30,990 nt of DNA from Oehlia diaphana (GCA_003833135.1 QZLH01001149.1:1-30990), one strand, 5' to 3'. Positions 1 to 11,520 are shown, counted from the stretch's first letter. Notes: generated from the letters alone by a model not told the origin. Numbers and translations are program-made.

Positions 1-1050
1 CTGCATTCAGAAATTATAAAATTACCTTATTTAGCCGATATAAACCAACTAAATATTAGCCAATCAAATCCCATGGGCAAATCTGCCCATGGGCAGTTTC
101 TTAGCTGAGGTTTTGTGCACGAAGTTTCAGCTTATAAACTATGTCAATCATTTGGATTGGGTGATTTTCAGTCTGGGTTGTCAGATTAGGACCGACCCAA
201 TTAGAGCTTTATTCTAGTATTAATTTCTTAAAAAATGATTAATATAGATTATTTCATGATATGTCAAAGCTAGAGATATAAACTTACTACTATTTGATGT
301 GTCTCAATAAGATAATTCCAATGAGCTATAGCACATTTTGTATGATCACTGGATGGGTATATGTATATTTATTTTTTCACATTTTTTCTTAAATAAAATA
401 GAATTGAACTATACTGAACAGTTCTGATTCTAAAACTGAATTGAGAACTGAACCAAATTTTAGTCAGTTTTAGATTGGTTTCTGGTTCAAACTAAAACCA
501 TTTAGAGCTTTAATTTTGATTAATTTATGATCAACATTGTTTAATTTTGATTGTTCAGATTTTTGATTAAAGTATGTTATCAGAATTAATATTTGAACTT
601 ATCAATCTTGGCTCATATTGATCAAAATTTTTTTTTTCAAAAGTTAATTTTTTTTATGTTTTTCTTAAAACAACTAATTTGTCTAGATTCATATTTATTT
701 TCTTATTTTTAGTTTCTTTCAAAAATGTGTTTTTATTTTCTATTAACCATTCAAAAAAATTAAAAAACTTTTACCTTTCAGCAATTAGTACTTCTAACAG
801 ATTGATTTGATCCAGTATTTGGCAAATAACTTGAAATGATAAATAACTCAATTGACATGTCATTTGGCATTTGACATTTAATTGCTCAAATGACATATTA
901 TTTAAGTCATTTAACTAATACTACATATTTTGTAAGATTTTATTACTTAATTTATTTATTTTAGTGAAATCAAAATTTAAAAAAATCTCTAATATAAATA
1001 TGTAGCAAAAAAAGTTTTATCAATGGCATGTGTTAATGATATCACATAAT
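1..1050. other. AT-rich intergenic DNA with short inverted repeats
   Basis: No convincing coding sequence was seen. The stretch holds several short inverted repeats: CCCATGGGCA at 70-79 with its exact reverse complement at 84-93 (4-nt loop), and TCTAAAACTGA at 429-439 matched by TCAGTTTTAGA at 464-474. Around 855-910 TGTCATTT and AAATGACA alternate. These look like remains of small palindromic repeats or transposon ends. No owner element could be assigned. Confidence 0.5.
70..93. repeat. Perfect 10-bp stem inverted repeat
   Basis: CCCATGGGCA (70-79) and TGCCCATGGG (84-93) are exact reverse complements separated by AATC. The GC-rich stem stands out in AT-rich surroundings. It could form a cruciform or RNA hairpin, or mark a decayed element end. 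No gene lies next to it. Confidence 0.6.
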
Positions 1051-1059
1051 ATAATCAAT

Positions 1060-1680
1060 AGAGCCCATACAGGTTGAGTTGGGTTGGATTATCTAGTTAA
1101 TCCAGGTCAGGTTGGGTTAACTATACTGACCTGACCTGACCCATTTGATCTAAAGTATTCAGGTCATTTTGGGTAACTTGAGTTACCTGAAATTTTATTA
1201 TTAATTTTTTTAAGTAAAAAAATGTTTTGTAATATTTTTTTTATTAATTATATAAAAAATGTCAGGTTTGACATTTTTAATTAAAACATTTTTTTTTAAT
1301 TTTTATTGAAAAAACATCAAGACCAAGTGATCCAGTATTTTACTTTTGTTTATATCGATATATATAAATGCTGAAACTATTTGTTTCAGCATTTTTTTTT
1401 TTAATTTTACATGTAAAAATGCTAGAAATATTAGTTCTGGTATTTTTTTTTTTTGAGTTTACATATAAAAATGCTGGAATCATTAGTTCTAGCATTTTTT
1501 TTTTAATTTTACAATTTTTTTTTAAAAAAACCAATTCTAATACATGTAAAAACACTGGGATCATTAATTCTGGCATTTTTCTTTTTGATTTACATGTAAA
1601 AACTAGTGTGTCAGGTCAGGTCAGATTATATCAGATTATCTGTTTAACCTGACCTGAACTGAAACCTGAAAATTTTCAGG
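1060..1680. mobile_element. Possible non-autonomous element with GGTCA/TGACC arms
   Basis: The left side (1070-1200) is rich in GGTTGGGTT, AGGTCAGG and CTGACC. The right side (1610-1680) has the reverse-complement theme. CTGACCTGACCTGAC at 1126-1140 is an exact reverse complement of GTCAGGTCAGGTCAG at 1610-1624. The interior holds an AT-rich 50-bp satellite and no coding sequence. A short non-autonomous transposon with subterminal repeats is the likeliest reading. No target duplication was recognised, so the outer limits are approximate. Confidence 0.4.
1361..1600. repeat. 50-bp tandem repeat, four copies
   Basis: Copies start near 1368, 1418, 1469 and 1550. The last spacing is longer because of about 30 extra bases. 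Each copy reads roughly ACATGTAAAAATGCTGG, then an ATTAGTTCT core, then AGCATTTTT and a T-run. Because AAAAATGCT and AGCATTTTT are complementary, every unit can fold into a hairpin. Open frames crossing this stretch are composed of repeat and are not genes. Confidence 0.8.
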
Positions 1681-1744
1681 ATTTTTATTAAAATATCAAA
1701 AAAATGGTCAAACCATTTTTTTTTGAAATATTGCAATCTATTTT

Positions 1745-2125
1745 TTTATATTAAAATCGTATAAAAAGGTGAATTGCATTACCGCAACTAATTTTTTTAT
1801 ATAAAATCAATATAAAAATATGAATTCTGATACTGTATTTCACTTTTTAATATAAAATATGAATTCTGATACCGCGATTCACTTTTTATATATAAAATCA
1901 ATATAAAAAATGTGTATTCTGATACCGCGATTCACTTTTTACATATAAAATCAATATAAAAATGTGAATTCGATACTGCGATCCACTTTTTACATATAAA
2001 ATCAATATAAAAAATGTGAATTCTAATACCACGATTCACTTTTTATATATAAAATTAATATAAAAATGTGGATTCTGATATCACAACTCACTTTTATTAT
2101 ATAAAATCAATATAAAAAGTGAATT
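1745..2125. repeat. ~52-bp satellite, about seven copies
   Basis: The repeated unit contains ATATAAAATCAATATAAAAA, then GTGAATTCTGATACCGCG, then ATTCACTTTTT. The CACTTTT landmark falls at 1880, 1933, 1984, 2037 and 2089, giving spacings of 51-53 bp. An earlier copy is shortened to about 39 bp. GTGAAT and ATTCAC within each unit are inverted repeats, so each copy can form a hairpin. Confidence 0.85.
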
Positions 2126-2129
2126 AGCT

Positions 2130-2600
2130 TTTTGTATGACGATTTAAGTAATCTTCTTTATACCACCTATTAAGTTTGATTGTTTTGCCACAAATACATA
2201 TAACCTTTTTAGCATTAATAATATGTGCACAATATTCATGTTTTAAAAGTCATTCTTTACTATATTTCCAAGACGATATGATGTTGAAAGATTATCATTG
2301 ATCAAATGTTACAATATATTATTTTGTATAGTTGTGTGACAAATATTACAATTTTTAATTAGTACGATGATCTCATTTTTTCATAATTTAAATATTACCA
2401 AATTTACCCAAAAAATAAGCAATCGTAACATATGACTTATCGAAAATCCCATCAAAATTAAGCAAATAAAAAAATATGATGTTAGCCACAAATATCATTG
2501 ATTTTACGCAGTTATAACCTCTAACTGTAGCCAAAACAGCATGTGGCTAAGCAAATAATATTGTTCCCTATATATATATTGCTCGGGGTCCTACTATCCT
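2130..2600. other. Intergenic AT-rich DNA
   Basis: No coding pattern, RNA gene or clear repeat was seen between the 52-bp satellite and the broken gene fragment that starts near 2630. Confidence 0.4.
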
Positions 2601-2643
2601 CTAATTCTTTTTTGGTACTGATAAAGTATCATAAGTTTGTCAG

Positions 2644-2971
2644 GAAAATGATCCTTGGAAAAGGTATCAGTCAACTCTAATTGAAGATGAAGAATCCTGC
2701 CCAGATTCTGGTAATTTGCAGAGTGTAGAATTAATGAAAGGAATAATACAAAAAATGAAACAGAGGTGAAGTTGGCTCACTATGAAAAACTCTTAATTCT
2801 GCATTGAAACTATATCAAAGAGAAAAAGATAATACTCGATTTGTAAAAAGTTTTGATACTCTTATGAAACAGGTCATTAAGTCTATTGAAGAATGTGAAA
2901 AGAAGCTAAATGCTTGTACAACAAGGTACATGGGGTCTAAGAATGGAAAACTTGCTTTCTGGCTGCGTTGA
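2644..2971 (+). pseudogene. Decayed coding fragment, family unknown
   Basis: Protein-like text continues across three reading frames. One frame gives ENDPWKRYQSTLIEDEE onward to a stop near 2769. A second reads NNTKNETEVKLAHYEK. A third reads TLNSALKLYQREKD through VIKSIEECEKKLNACT to a TGA stop at 2969-2971. The composition (charged, no low complexity) is unlike the flanking repeats, and frames hand over within a few bases of each other. This fits an old gene or transposon-derived exon broken by small indels. No family was recognised. It lies about 360 bp upstream of the kinase gene on the same strand and does not appear to belong to it. Confidence 0.5.
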
Positions 2972-3165
2972 AAAATAAGTTTTAAAGTATAGTTTATTAT
3001 TTGAGTACATAAGTTTCTTGACAAAATATTAATAAATAATGAATAAGTAACTGAAAATTTTACAACTGCAATATTTATATTTAAAATATTCAAAAAATAA
3101 AACTTAATAACGTGAAAAAAAATTTTTAAAAAAAATTTATAGTAGTTGAAAAGGCTAGATCGGTA

Positions 3166-3224
3166 ATCACGTGTCAGCCACTTTTTTTTGAATGGGGTGG
3201 TGATGAAATTGTAAGACACGTGAT
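3166..3224. promoter_or_regulatory. Inverted pair of ATCACGTGTC sites
   Basis: ATCACGTGTC at 3166-3175 and its exact reverse complement GACACGTGAT at 3215-3224 lie head to head 110-170 bp upstream of the kinase start codon. The core CACGTG is the E-box bound by bHLH factors such as the fungal Cbf1 and Pho4 type. That this pair controls the kinase gene is inferred from position alone. Confidence 0.5.
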
Positions 3225-3292
3225 CGAACACGACAGGGTAGAAAAAGGAAATATCTACACACTCCGCAAATAAACTCCGAAACCTTACCTTT

Positions 3293-3325
3293 TTTATAAA
3301 TTCATCCATGATTTCAAGTTTTTGA
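3293..3325 (+). promoter_or_regulatory. TATA-like box and six-codon uORF before the kinase gene
   Basis: TTTATAAA lies at 3293-3300, about 35 bp before the kinase ATG at 3335. An upstream ATG at 3308 opens a six-codon reading frame ending in TGA at 3323-3325, ten bases before the main ATG. If the transcript starts upstream of 3308, this uORF would sit in the leader and could lower translation. If transcription starts after the TATA-like box, the uORF may be outside the mRNA. Confidence 0.35.
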
Positions 3326-3334
3326 ACTAATAAA

Positions 3335-6300
3335 ATGTCAAATAATGCCGAGGATTTAGAAAATTTGATTTCTGAAGGACATATCGAATACTATGAATCT
3401 TCGAACTTTAAAAATAAACAACAGATAGGTGAAGGTGCATTTGGAGACGTCTTTCGTGCTACCTGGAATGGTACTCGTTATGTTGCTTTGAAAACTTTTA
3501 AGAATGATAAACAAACCCTTAGAGAAATAATTAAAGAGGTACAATATTTTAAATTATTTAAAAATAAACTAATCAACTCATAGTAATCCAAATTTTGCAT
3601 GCATAGTTAACACTTCATCGAAAAGTTGATATTCATGAGAATATTTTACGATTATATGGCGTCACAGAAGTAGAAACTGGTAATTTCAAGAAAATATAAT
3701 ATATGCATTTAACAAATAAAATAAACAAATAAATTATTTCTTTTATTTTATTAACATATTGTACAATATCATTTTAGATACAATGAAAAAATACTCCTTA
3801 GTTTTAGAATATGCTGACAATGGCACGTTGGAAACATATTTAAATAATCATTTTACTAAACTTAATTGGGATGATAAGCTGTGTTTAGCATTCCAATTGG
3901 CAAGCGCTTTAGAATGTATACACGGCTGTGGCATTATTCATCGTGATTTGGTAATAATCTTTTGCTTAATGTATTTGAAATTATTTATTTACTTGGATTT
4001 AACAAAAAATTTTTTTTTATATAACAAATATAATTATAGCATGCTAAAAATATTCTTGTGCATCAGAAAAATATTAAATTGGCAGATTTTGGGCTATCAA
4101 AAAAAATTGAAGAATCAAGTAGTATTTCTAAAGCATTTGGTATTATACCTTATATAGACCCAAAGATTCTCGAAGATCAACAATACAAATCAAACGAAAA
4201 GTCTGACATATATAGTATCGGCGTTCTTATGTGGCAAATCTCAAGTGGGCGTCAACCATTTAAGGATAAAGGTTTTAATTACGATTTGAATCTATCCATT
4301 GCTATACGTAATGGATTAAGAGAAAAAATTATTGACGAAACTCCCATCGAATATAGTAACTTATACAAAAGTAATCAAGAGTAATTGACATTATTTCATT
4401 AATATTTCATTAAATTTTAGTACTTAAATATTTATTCAATTAATTAGAATGTTGGGAATATGAACCAAATAATCGTCCGAGTATACAGGAAGTTGTTTTA
4501 ACTCTTAAAAAACTAATTTTTCCGGAAAAAGTCAATTCAATTAATGAAAGATTTTCAGAAGGAAATGGAGACAATCCGTCAGGAAAGTATCAACCTGATG
4601 TACAATCTAGCGTAAGAGACATGAACAATGATAATGAAGATCTATCATTAGGTTCAAGTATAGTGAAGTCTAAAAACAATTTATCAGATTTATCAAATAT
4701 ATCAAAAAAAGTAACGGATTTGACTATTTCAGATAAAAAAGCCATGGATCTTATTAACAAGTTGAGTGAAAAAAAATGCTTATTTTCTTTAAAATTACTT
4801 TTTGAAGATTTGCAAAGTAAACTTTCAAACCATGTGTTAATAGAATCGTTAGTTGTTTTAGCTGATCCTACTCCATTTAATTCATACTATTTAAAAGAAA
4901 TCGTATCTAGATTAGAATTACATTTGCGTACATGGATAGCAGCTTTAGAAAGGGTACTTTTCTTAGAAATACGCCTCACTAATGAAATTCTAAGTCAACT
5001 TTACAATTCTTTGGCAAAATTTGCAGAAATTTATCACAAAACAACTCAAGTGATGGAAGAAGGACTCAATAATAATGTTAGACCCAAAATAAACAAAGCC
5101 GTAGGAGAAAGTTTCGAAAATGACATTGATTATAATCGTAATGATAAAATTGCAAAAAAGCGAAAAAAACGAAATTATAATATTGATTTTTTATTAATTC
5201 ATTTACGAGATACGTTACATTGTTTGCGGGATAATGAAAATTGTATCCAAGAAATTTTTCAACGATCATTGAGCTTTCTTAAGACATTTTTAAACATTGC
5301 ACCTGAAGTCTTACCTGAAATTTCTATTCTAAATGATAATTGTTCAATTTTATCTATGTTGTCCCAATTACAGCAGGAATTAGCTTCTAAGTATTCAATA
5401 GCGACTTACTGTGTAGATTGGAGAATTATGTTATCAACTAAGTATGCCCTTACTGAATTGTCGGGAAACTCTAAAAAATTTTGTGAAATGATGATAGTGG
5501 AGTATATTTGGGCTTATTTGGAAAGAGAATGGAAAAATGTTGCCAATAAAACTATACTAGAGCCTCTAGATTCTGATGAAATATCTAATAAGCTTATTAA
5601 GACATTAAGAAATGCAGGAAGCTTTATTAATGATCTTACTGAAAATGAACCTCTTGCATTGCCAGATTCATTATGGTTTGGAATATTGGATCTTACGCAG
5701 AGTCTTGTCCAAACATCAATACAAACATCTATACATTGTTTATGTTATTATTTAGCTATTGAATCTCTCAATAAAGCACCAAGCAGCTTTATTCAATTTA
5801 AAGCGATTGAAGTATTACAACATTTATATAATGTTAATGAAGATGTATTTTCAGTGATTGAAGTTGATCTTGAACAATATGCTCAAAAATTAAGAGAAAA
5901 TAGTTTATTGGTAGAAGAGTTTGAAAGTTTATTACGATATGTTAAAGAACGTAATAATGAAAACGAAAAAGGAAAAGGTACAACTTTATCCACTAATAAA
6001 GAGTGTGAAATTCTGAATAAAATTGCAGAAGATATAACTTGTCCAATTAGCACTAGATTATGTACTTTTAAATGTCAACATATTATAACATTAGATAGTT
6101 TTAAGAAATTAGAAAAAAACATGTGTCCAAAATGTCAGCAAATTATAGAGAGTATTAATATTTTACCACAGAATACCATTTATAAAAATATAAATTCAAA
6201 ATTCACTAAAACTAGACATATTATACAATCAACTGATTTAAAAAACTTGGATCATCATACAAGTGGTTCTAATGATTTGGAAGTTGATATTATGACGAGT

Positions 6301-8398
6301 AAAAAAATGAATTTTGGTCGGATAATTAAATCAATCTTTCAAATTAGAAACCCAATGAAACGAAATCCGATATACCAAAATGTTATCAAGGAATTAAACG
6401 AAAGAAATTATAAACAAGCTATAGATTGTTGTCAAAAATATCTGAAAAGTTTTCCAAAAAGCAATTCTATGAAATGTCTTATAGCTTATTGTTATAGATG
6501 TCTTAATAATTATGATCAGGCATGTTTATATTTAGATGAGGCAATTAAAATAAAAGAGGATGATCCAATTGCTTGGTACATTTATGGTGAAATCTTTTTC
6601 AGACAAAATAAGTACGAAGGTGCTATATCTAAGTTGAATATTTCTAGAGGATTGAATGCTAATATTGGTAATTTAAATATCATACTTGGCTGTAGTTATC
6701 TTTTTCAAGGAATGAAAAGTAATAACAAAAGCAATTATTTTATAAATGAACACTCTTTAAAGATTTTTAACGAAATTCAAAATGCTTCTAATAAATCTTT
6801 GTGTTTTAAATATTGTGCGTATCTTTATGAAATGCAAGGAGATTATATAAATACTTTAAGAAATTTAGATAGCTATTTAAATATAAATGATGGGGATTCT
6901 TTAGTTTTGTGTTATTATGGTGAAATCCTTGTAAGATTAGAGCGATACAATGAGGCAATGGAGTATTTTAAAAAAGCATATGACGTGGATCCAGAAAATT
7001 TTCATAATCTAAGTAAGAGAGCCATAACATATCATATGCTTGGCAAATATGAAGAGGCTTTATTAGATCTTAATAGAGCTTTACAATTAAATCAATCATT
7101 TAGTTTGGCGTATCATTATAGAGGATTAACCTTTTATTCGATGAAAAATATTAACAAATCAATTTTAGATTTTGAAAAATGTGTAAAATTAAATTCCAAT
7201 GATATGTTGGGAAGGATGCAATTATTATATTTAAGCTATAATTTAAAGAAATTAGATGATATCAATTCTGAAATTAATCAAATTGCTGATATTGATGATG
7301 ATGAATCATTGCTTTTTATTAGGTGTAAAATTTATATCGAATCAAAAGAATATGATAAAGCATTATTAGATTTGAATAGATTATTTGAATTAAATTTTGA
7401 TGATATTTCATTTATTCATCTATTACAAGAATATTTTGATTTTTGGATATATGTCTGTGATCATTATAATATAAGAGATGATGGATTTACCGATTTTGGA
7501 ATTGTTAAAAAACTTTACAAGTATATTTATAAAGGTATGAAATCTTTAATAAATATTGCTATTTATATAAAGATATTTAATTAATAATTATATAATTTTT
7601 ATTTAACAGTGAAAGCAATTTATTTTGTATCAAATCTTGACAATCTATCCGCTATTAATTATAACATTCAAGACGATGACAACCCAAATAGGTAAAATAA
7701 TATTTGTTTTTTGGTCATAATAATATCCTTACATTTTATTAATATAATTACTGCATTTTAAGGTTGCCAAAAAAAGTTCTAATTATGAAGAATAAGTTAG
7801 TAACATTTCCTAGATTATCAAATATTTGGTGGGATGATGTTAAATATTACGTTGCCTGGAGGCTATGCATTAGAGAATTACCATCTAAGAATTGTTCTTT
7901 GAATTTTATGATTAAGATAGGAAATGTAAGTTAATAATTAATTTTGAAATTTTTCATTTAAAATACTAAGAAGAAATTATCTTTTATAGGGGGATAACTC
8001 ATACCGTCAAATAGACCATATTTTAGAATATGAAAAGTTATCAAATTTTATTGGATTAGGTTGGACTGAATATACAGTGCCATCGAAAGTAGAATCGGAC
8101 ATGCTAGATTGGATAGAGCTTTCAGTTGAAGCTAACAATGATTTAGTTATTGTACGTCTTATATTTATATAATTGAACGTAAAAAATAAATTACTAACTT
8201 TACTTTTTAAATTTAAAGAAAATAGACTACGTTCAATTCACAACAATTGAAAAAGACCACATTTATCTTCCTAAAATAGGTTGTTTACCAATATATAAAT
8301 TACATCCGAGTGTTCCAAAAGCTTTTGAGGACAAATATTTTCAAAAACGAGTTTTAGAAAATTTACTTGAATTGAATTACATTATTAACTACTTATAA
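3335..8398 (+). CDS. Protein kinase / RING- or U-box-like / TPR protein, nine exons
   Basis: Exons read as 3335-3538, 3607-3679, 3778-3950, 4040-4370, 4448-7534, 7610-7691, 7763-7925, 7990-8151 and 8219-8398. All introns are GT-AG and all phases agree, giving 4455 nt and 1484 residues. The kinase domain has the glycine loop IGEGAFGDV (31-39), Lys53 in VALK, catalytic HRDL (147-150) and DFG (166-168), so it should be active. It resembles the tyrosine-kinase-like kinases expanded in Glomeromycotina. A helical region follows. Then comes a Cys/His cluster (C792, C799, C803, H805, C820, C823) resembling a shortened RING/U-box. A TPR array covers about 900-1265. The last 195 residues form a separate module with no recognised name. 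A likely role is a signalling scaffold that binds partners through TPRs; the substrate is unknown. Confidence in the gene model is high; the RING assignment is tentative. Confidence 0.9.
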
Positions 8399-8491
8399 TA
8401 ATGTATTATTGTATGACTCTTTTATAAATATATTATATTATAAATTTATTAAAAAATATTTCTTTTTTTTTTTTTTAAGAATAAAATTTGA

Positions 8492-8632
8492 TTTACTGGC
8501 AAAACGATACCATTTGAATATAGTTATATAGTGCAATATATCTTTCCAAACGAACAGGGCTATCATGTTCCAACTAGCGTCCCAAGAGACCAATATATGG
8601 ATTATGCGGGACTTGGCTTTTGTATGTTTTAA
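8492..8632 (+). other. Orphan exon-like open frame after the kinase gene
   Basis: A frame open from just after a TGA at 8489-8491 encodes 46 residues, including FEYSYIVQYIFPNEQGYHVP and ending near DYAGLGF. It then meets GTATGT at 8621-8626, a good splice donor, with the TAA at 8630-8632 just inside that would-be intron. The amino-acid text looks like protein, not AT-rich noise. It has no start codon and no recognised partner exon. It may be the remnant of a neighbouring gene or an unused alternative exon. Confidence 0.3.
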
Positions 8633-8639
8633 ATTTTTT

Positions 8640-9420
8640 GTTTATTAATGTTCCTACAGTAAACGAAACCCTTTGTTTGCTTCTTAAAATTTTTCACGCG
8701 AAATCACGTGATTTGAGAAAGGTTTTAATCTTCCCCAGCATAACCAACAAAAAAAAGCTCGGGATGTGATCCGTGATGTGGCTGTGTTTGATGCGATATA
8801 AATAAATAATATTTTTCTTGCGTCAAATATTAACTTGCCCGTTCACCTATTTCTTTATACATTTTATTTTTTTGGAAACCTTGGAAATCCATATTATATA
8901 AATACTGTCTTTCTTTTTATTTATTTCTTTTTATTATTTTTATCACATATTATAAACAATTTTTTGTATAAATAGAACAATCTTGTATATTTTAGTTAGG
9001 TATATGTTACTTTACTTTATCAGTTATACAGAGAATTTTAAAAACAGAGAAAAAAATTTTTTATTTCATAAATATATCAAGAGTATTATTCAATAAAAAT
9101 ATAATAAAACTATTTTAAAGATTAAAAAATTTATTTTATTTCTATTGACTTTTTTACTATAAAGTTACTTAAATACTAAAAGTCATTGAAAAAAAAAAAA
9201 ATAAAACATTCGCGAAAAAATTTAAATGTTACACAAGATCAACCAATCAAATTTAGACGCTACGCTTTATATCACGTGTCAGAGCTCATAATTAATTTAA
9301 AAATATCAAAAATATCGATTGTTCTGTTAAGTTCTATAATAGTCACGTTTAATGAATAACATTTTCCAATGATATTAGAAGTAATTATCATACTACTATT
9401 ATAATATAAAAAACGATCAT
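8640..9420. other. Intergenic DNA with two CACGTG sites
   Basis: No gene was seen. ATCACGTGAT (8703-8712) is a fully palindromic site. ATCACGTGTC (9271-9280) repeats the same 10-mer as the pair before the kinase gene. The remainder is AT-rich with A- and T-runs. Confidence 0.4.
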
Positions 9421-9423
9421 TTA

Positions 9424-9594
9424 CAATCAACCCTTGTTATAACGAACCCTAGGTTCCAGACCTCAATTTCACTATAGGGCTATAGTGAAGATTTTAAGAA
9501 ATTTGATTGGTTAATTCGTTATAGTAAGGAGAAATTTATTATAGTTGTCTGAAAATTCACTATATCAAGGGTTCACTATATCAAGGTTTGACTG
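9424..9594. mobile_element. pogo/Tigger-like MITE, 171 bp, TA target duplication
   Basis: The left end reads CAATCAACCCTTGTTATAAC. The right end, read inward on the other strand, is CAGTCAAACCTTGATATAG. The two form imperfect terminal inverted repeats of more than 25 bp. A TA lies directly outside each end (9422-9423 and 9595-9596), as expected for Tc1/mariner-superfamily insertion. The CAGT(C/T)AAACCTTG style of terminus is typical of pogo/Tigger elements. The interior repeats the TTCACTATA / TATAGTGAA theme and has no open frame, so the element would depend on a transposase encoded elsewhere. Confidence 0.8.
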
Positions 9595-9741
9595 TACTGT
9601 AAATGTAACCACTGAAACTACGCGCTTTTATCGGTTTACTTTATCGACGGAAATTAGTTTGTTTTGTCTTTATTTGCGTTTAAATTCTCAAAATTTTCTT
9701 AATGAAAGATAAGATAGTATTAAATAAAAAAAAACATCTTT

Positions 9742-9920
9742 ACCCTGTAAAAAAAGTCAATACGTGTTTATTTTATTCCATCTTTTTTCCGTAAAAGGCT
9801 CATATTTCGGGAAATAATAACTTTATATCACGGAATTTATCGCATTTTTCGTGAATGGATCCGTGAAAGGCTCATTTTACGGGGTTTTACAGAAATAACG
9901 GATAAAATTTTTTGTAGGGT
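9742..9920. mobile_element. Second probable MITE with ACCCT...AGGGT ends
   Basis: ACCCTGTAAAAAAA at the left faces TTTTTTGTAGGGT at the right, an imperfect inverted repeat of about 13 bp, with TA-containing flanks. Inside are two imperfect direct copies of a 23-bp segment, CCGTAAAAGGCTCATATTTC at 9789 and CCGTGAAAGGCTCATTTTAC at 9861, each followed by GGG. It is non-coding. The ends are plausible, but no clean target duplication could be fixed. Confidence 0.45.
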
Positions 9921-10080
9921 TATCCACAAAGATTAATTCAGAATACAATGAATTTACGGATCAGTTAAATATTTTTAGTTGCATGTATTACAATATAATT
10001 TATTGTTTCAAATATTAGCTAGAAAATGCAAAAGCACAAGAATAAAAATAAGAATGGTTTAAAGCAAAATTCTTGGCAAC

Positions 10081-10216
10081 AATGGAATTGAAAATATTTG
10101 GACAATTGGAATTGGACTTATTGGAAACGTCCACCTCAAGTCCAATTGTGTTTGGACACTAATAGAATTTGAAATAAGTCCATTTTGTCCAATATTTTTG
10201 GACTATGTCCAATTGT
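10081..10216. repeat. Cluster of TTGGAC / GTCCAA repeats
   Basis: Within about 135 bp the hexamer TTGGAC or its complement GTCCAA occurs repeatedly on both strands, for example in TTTGGACAATTGG, AAGTCCAATTGTG and TATGTCCAATTGTC. The left and right halves are loosely inverted and could pair into a long imperfect hairpin. It may be a degenerate MITE. No target duplication was identified. Confidence 0.4.
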
Positions 10217-11520
10217 CAATAAATTAAAGAAAAAAGGACGACACAATTATATAAATTTGTAAAAGAATTACATAATTTGGATATCCTTCATTTCGCGTTT
10301 AGAGTATTTCACATTTCTTCTATTGTCACATTGATGATATTGTAATTAAATCTTCTGATATTCGAGTATATGTACGTTAATAGCTTAGCACGTGATGAAA
10401 TTTATTCTTATTTGCTATATTTAGTGGACAAGCACAAAATAAAGGTCTGCGTATTTGTTATTCAGACAATGCGATAGTAAATATTATGTAGATCAATATC
10501 TTGGCTCTCAAATTTAGTAAATTTAACGTAGTTACTGCTGTATTAAAGCCAAGAAAATTACATGTATATAAGATTTACGTTTTATTGGTTTAGCCAAGAA
10601 GAATGTACCGTCTATCAGGAATATTGTAAATACTAATGTCTAAATCAGTTAATACAATTACTAAATGAATAAACTTTGTACCGTTATATTTATTGTTAAC
10701 AATTATTATTTACTGTATTAATTAAAACTTAAAAAATATCAAGTTTTTTTTAACTTAAGATGAAATTTATCAATTAGTTTAATAATAAAAATAAAATATT
10801 TTATTCATATAATAATTATAATAAAACCACAATAACAACGAATTCACGTACATCGGATTTTTTGCAAAAAAAAATGATTATGAGAAAAACTTTCTATTAT
10901 TATGTGATTGATATGTATTGGTACGTTGTTCATAGATATCAAATTATTATTAAAATGAATAAATAATAAAATTAAGTTTATTAACAAAATGATATAGATT
11001 CATTAAATATTCTTCTTCAATATTAATCTGATAAGATTTTTTTTCAAATTGTAAACAGATATCTTAAATAATTACATTTAAATTATGACTAATTTATCTT
11101 GGAAAGTTTATAATTAATTGATGGTCATCCTTATTTTATTCAAATTTTATGTTATATATTACCAAAAATTTTAATATATGAACCCGCTAGAACGCATCAT
11201 TTTTAAACTTCATACTATATTGTATCTGGCCTAAAGACCGGTTTAAAGTTCGAATTGTTTAAATCTATAAAAATTCATAAATATTTAATAATTGTTTAAA
11301 ATAAATATAAAGGTTAAAAAATTATGATAATTATAATTCGAAAGTGTATATATCACGAGATAAAAAAAATTGTCGGGTATATATAATTCTTGGTAATGAA
11401 GAATTAATAATTACACGGAGGTAATAAAAAGTATAAATATAAAAAAAATATATTTATTACTGAAAATTAAAAAATTTAGATAATTTTTTATTAATCATTT
11501 TTTAAGAATCGTCAAATATT
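10217..11520. other. Long gene-free AT-rich stretch
   Basis: No open frame or splice pattern supporting a gene was found. One GCACGTGAT site lies at about 10388-10396. The rest is AT-rich sequence without a repeat clear enough to delimit. Confidence 0.4.

Noticed and set aside
1340..1652. Open frames on both strands across the 50-bp satellite
   Set aside because: They are translations of the tandem repeat (Lys/Phe/Leu-rich) with no start context and disappear with repeat boundaries.
1745..2125. Regular repeats as a CRISPR-like array
   Set aside because: There are no unique spacers between repeats; units are contiguous and diverged, as in a eukaryotic satellite.
2815..3309. A 164-codon minus-strand frame upstream of the kinase gene
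   Set aside because: It is antisense to the broken plus-strand coding fragment and to the kinase promoter, with Phe/Ile-rich AT-driven content and no homology pattern.
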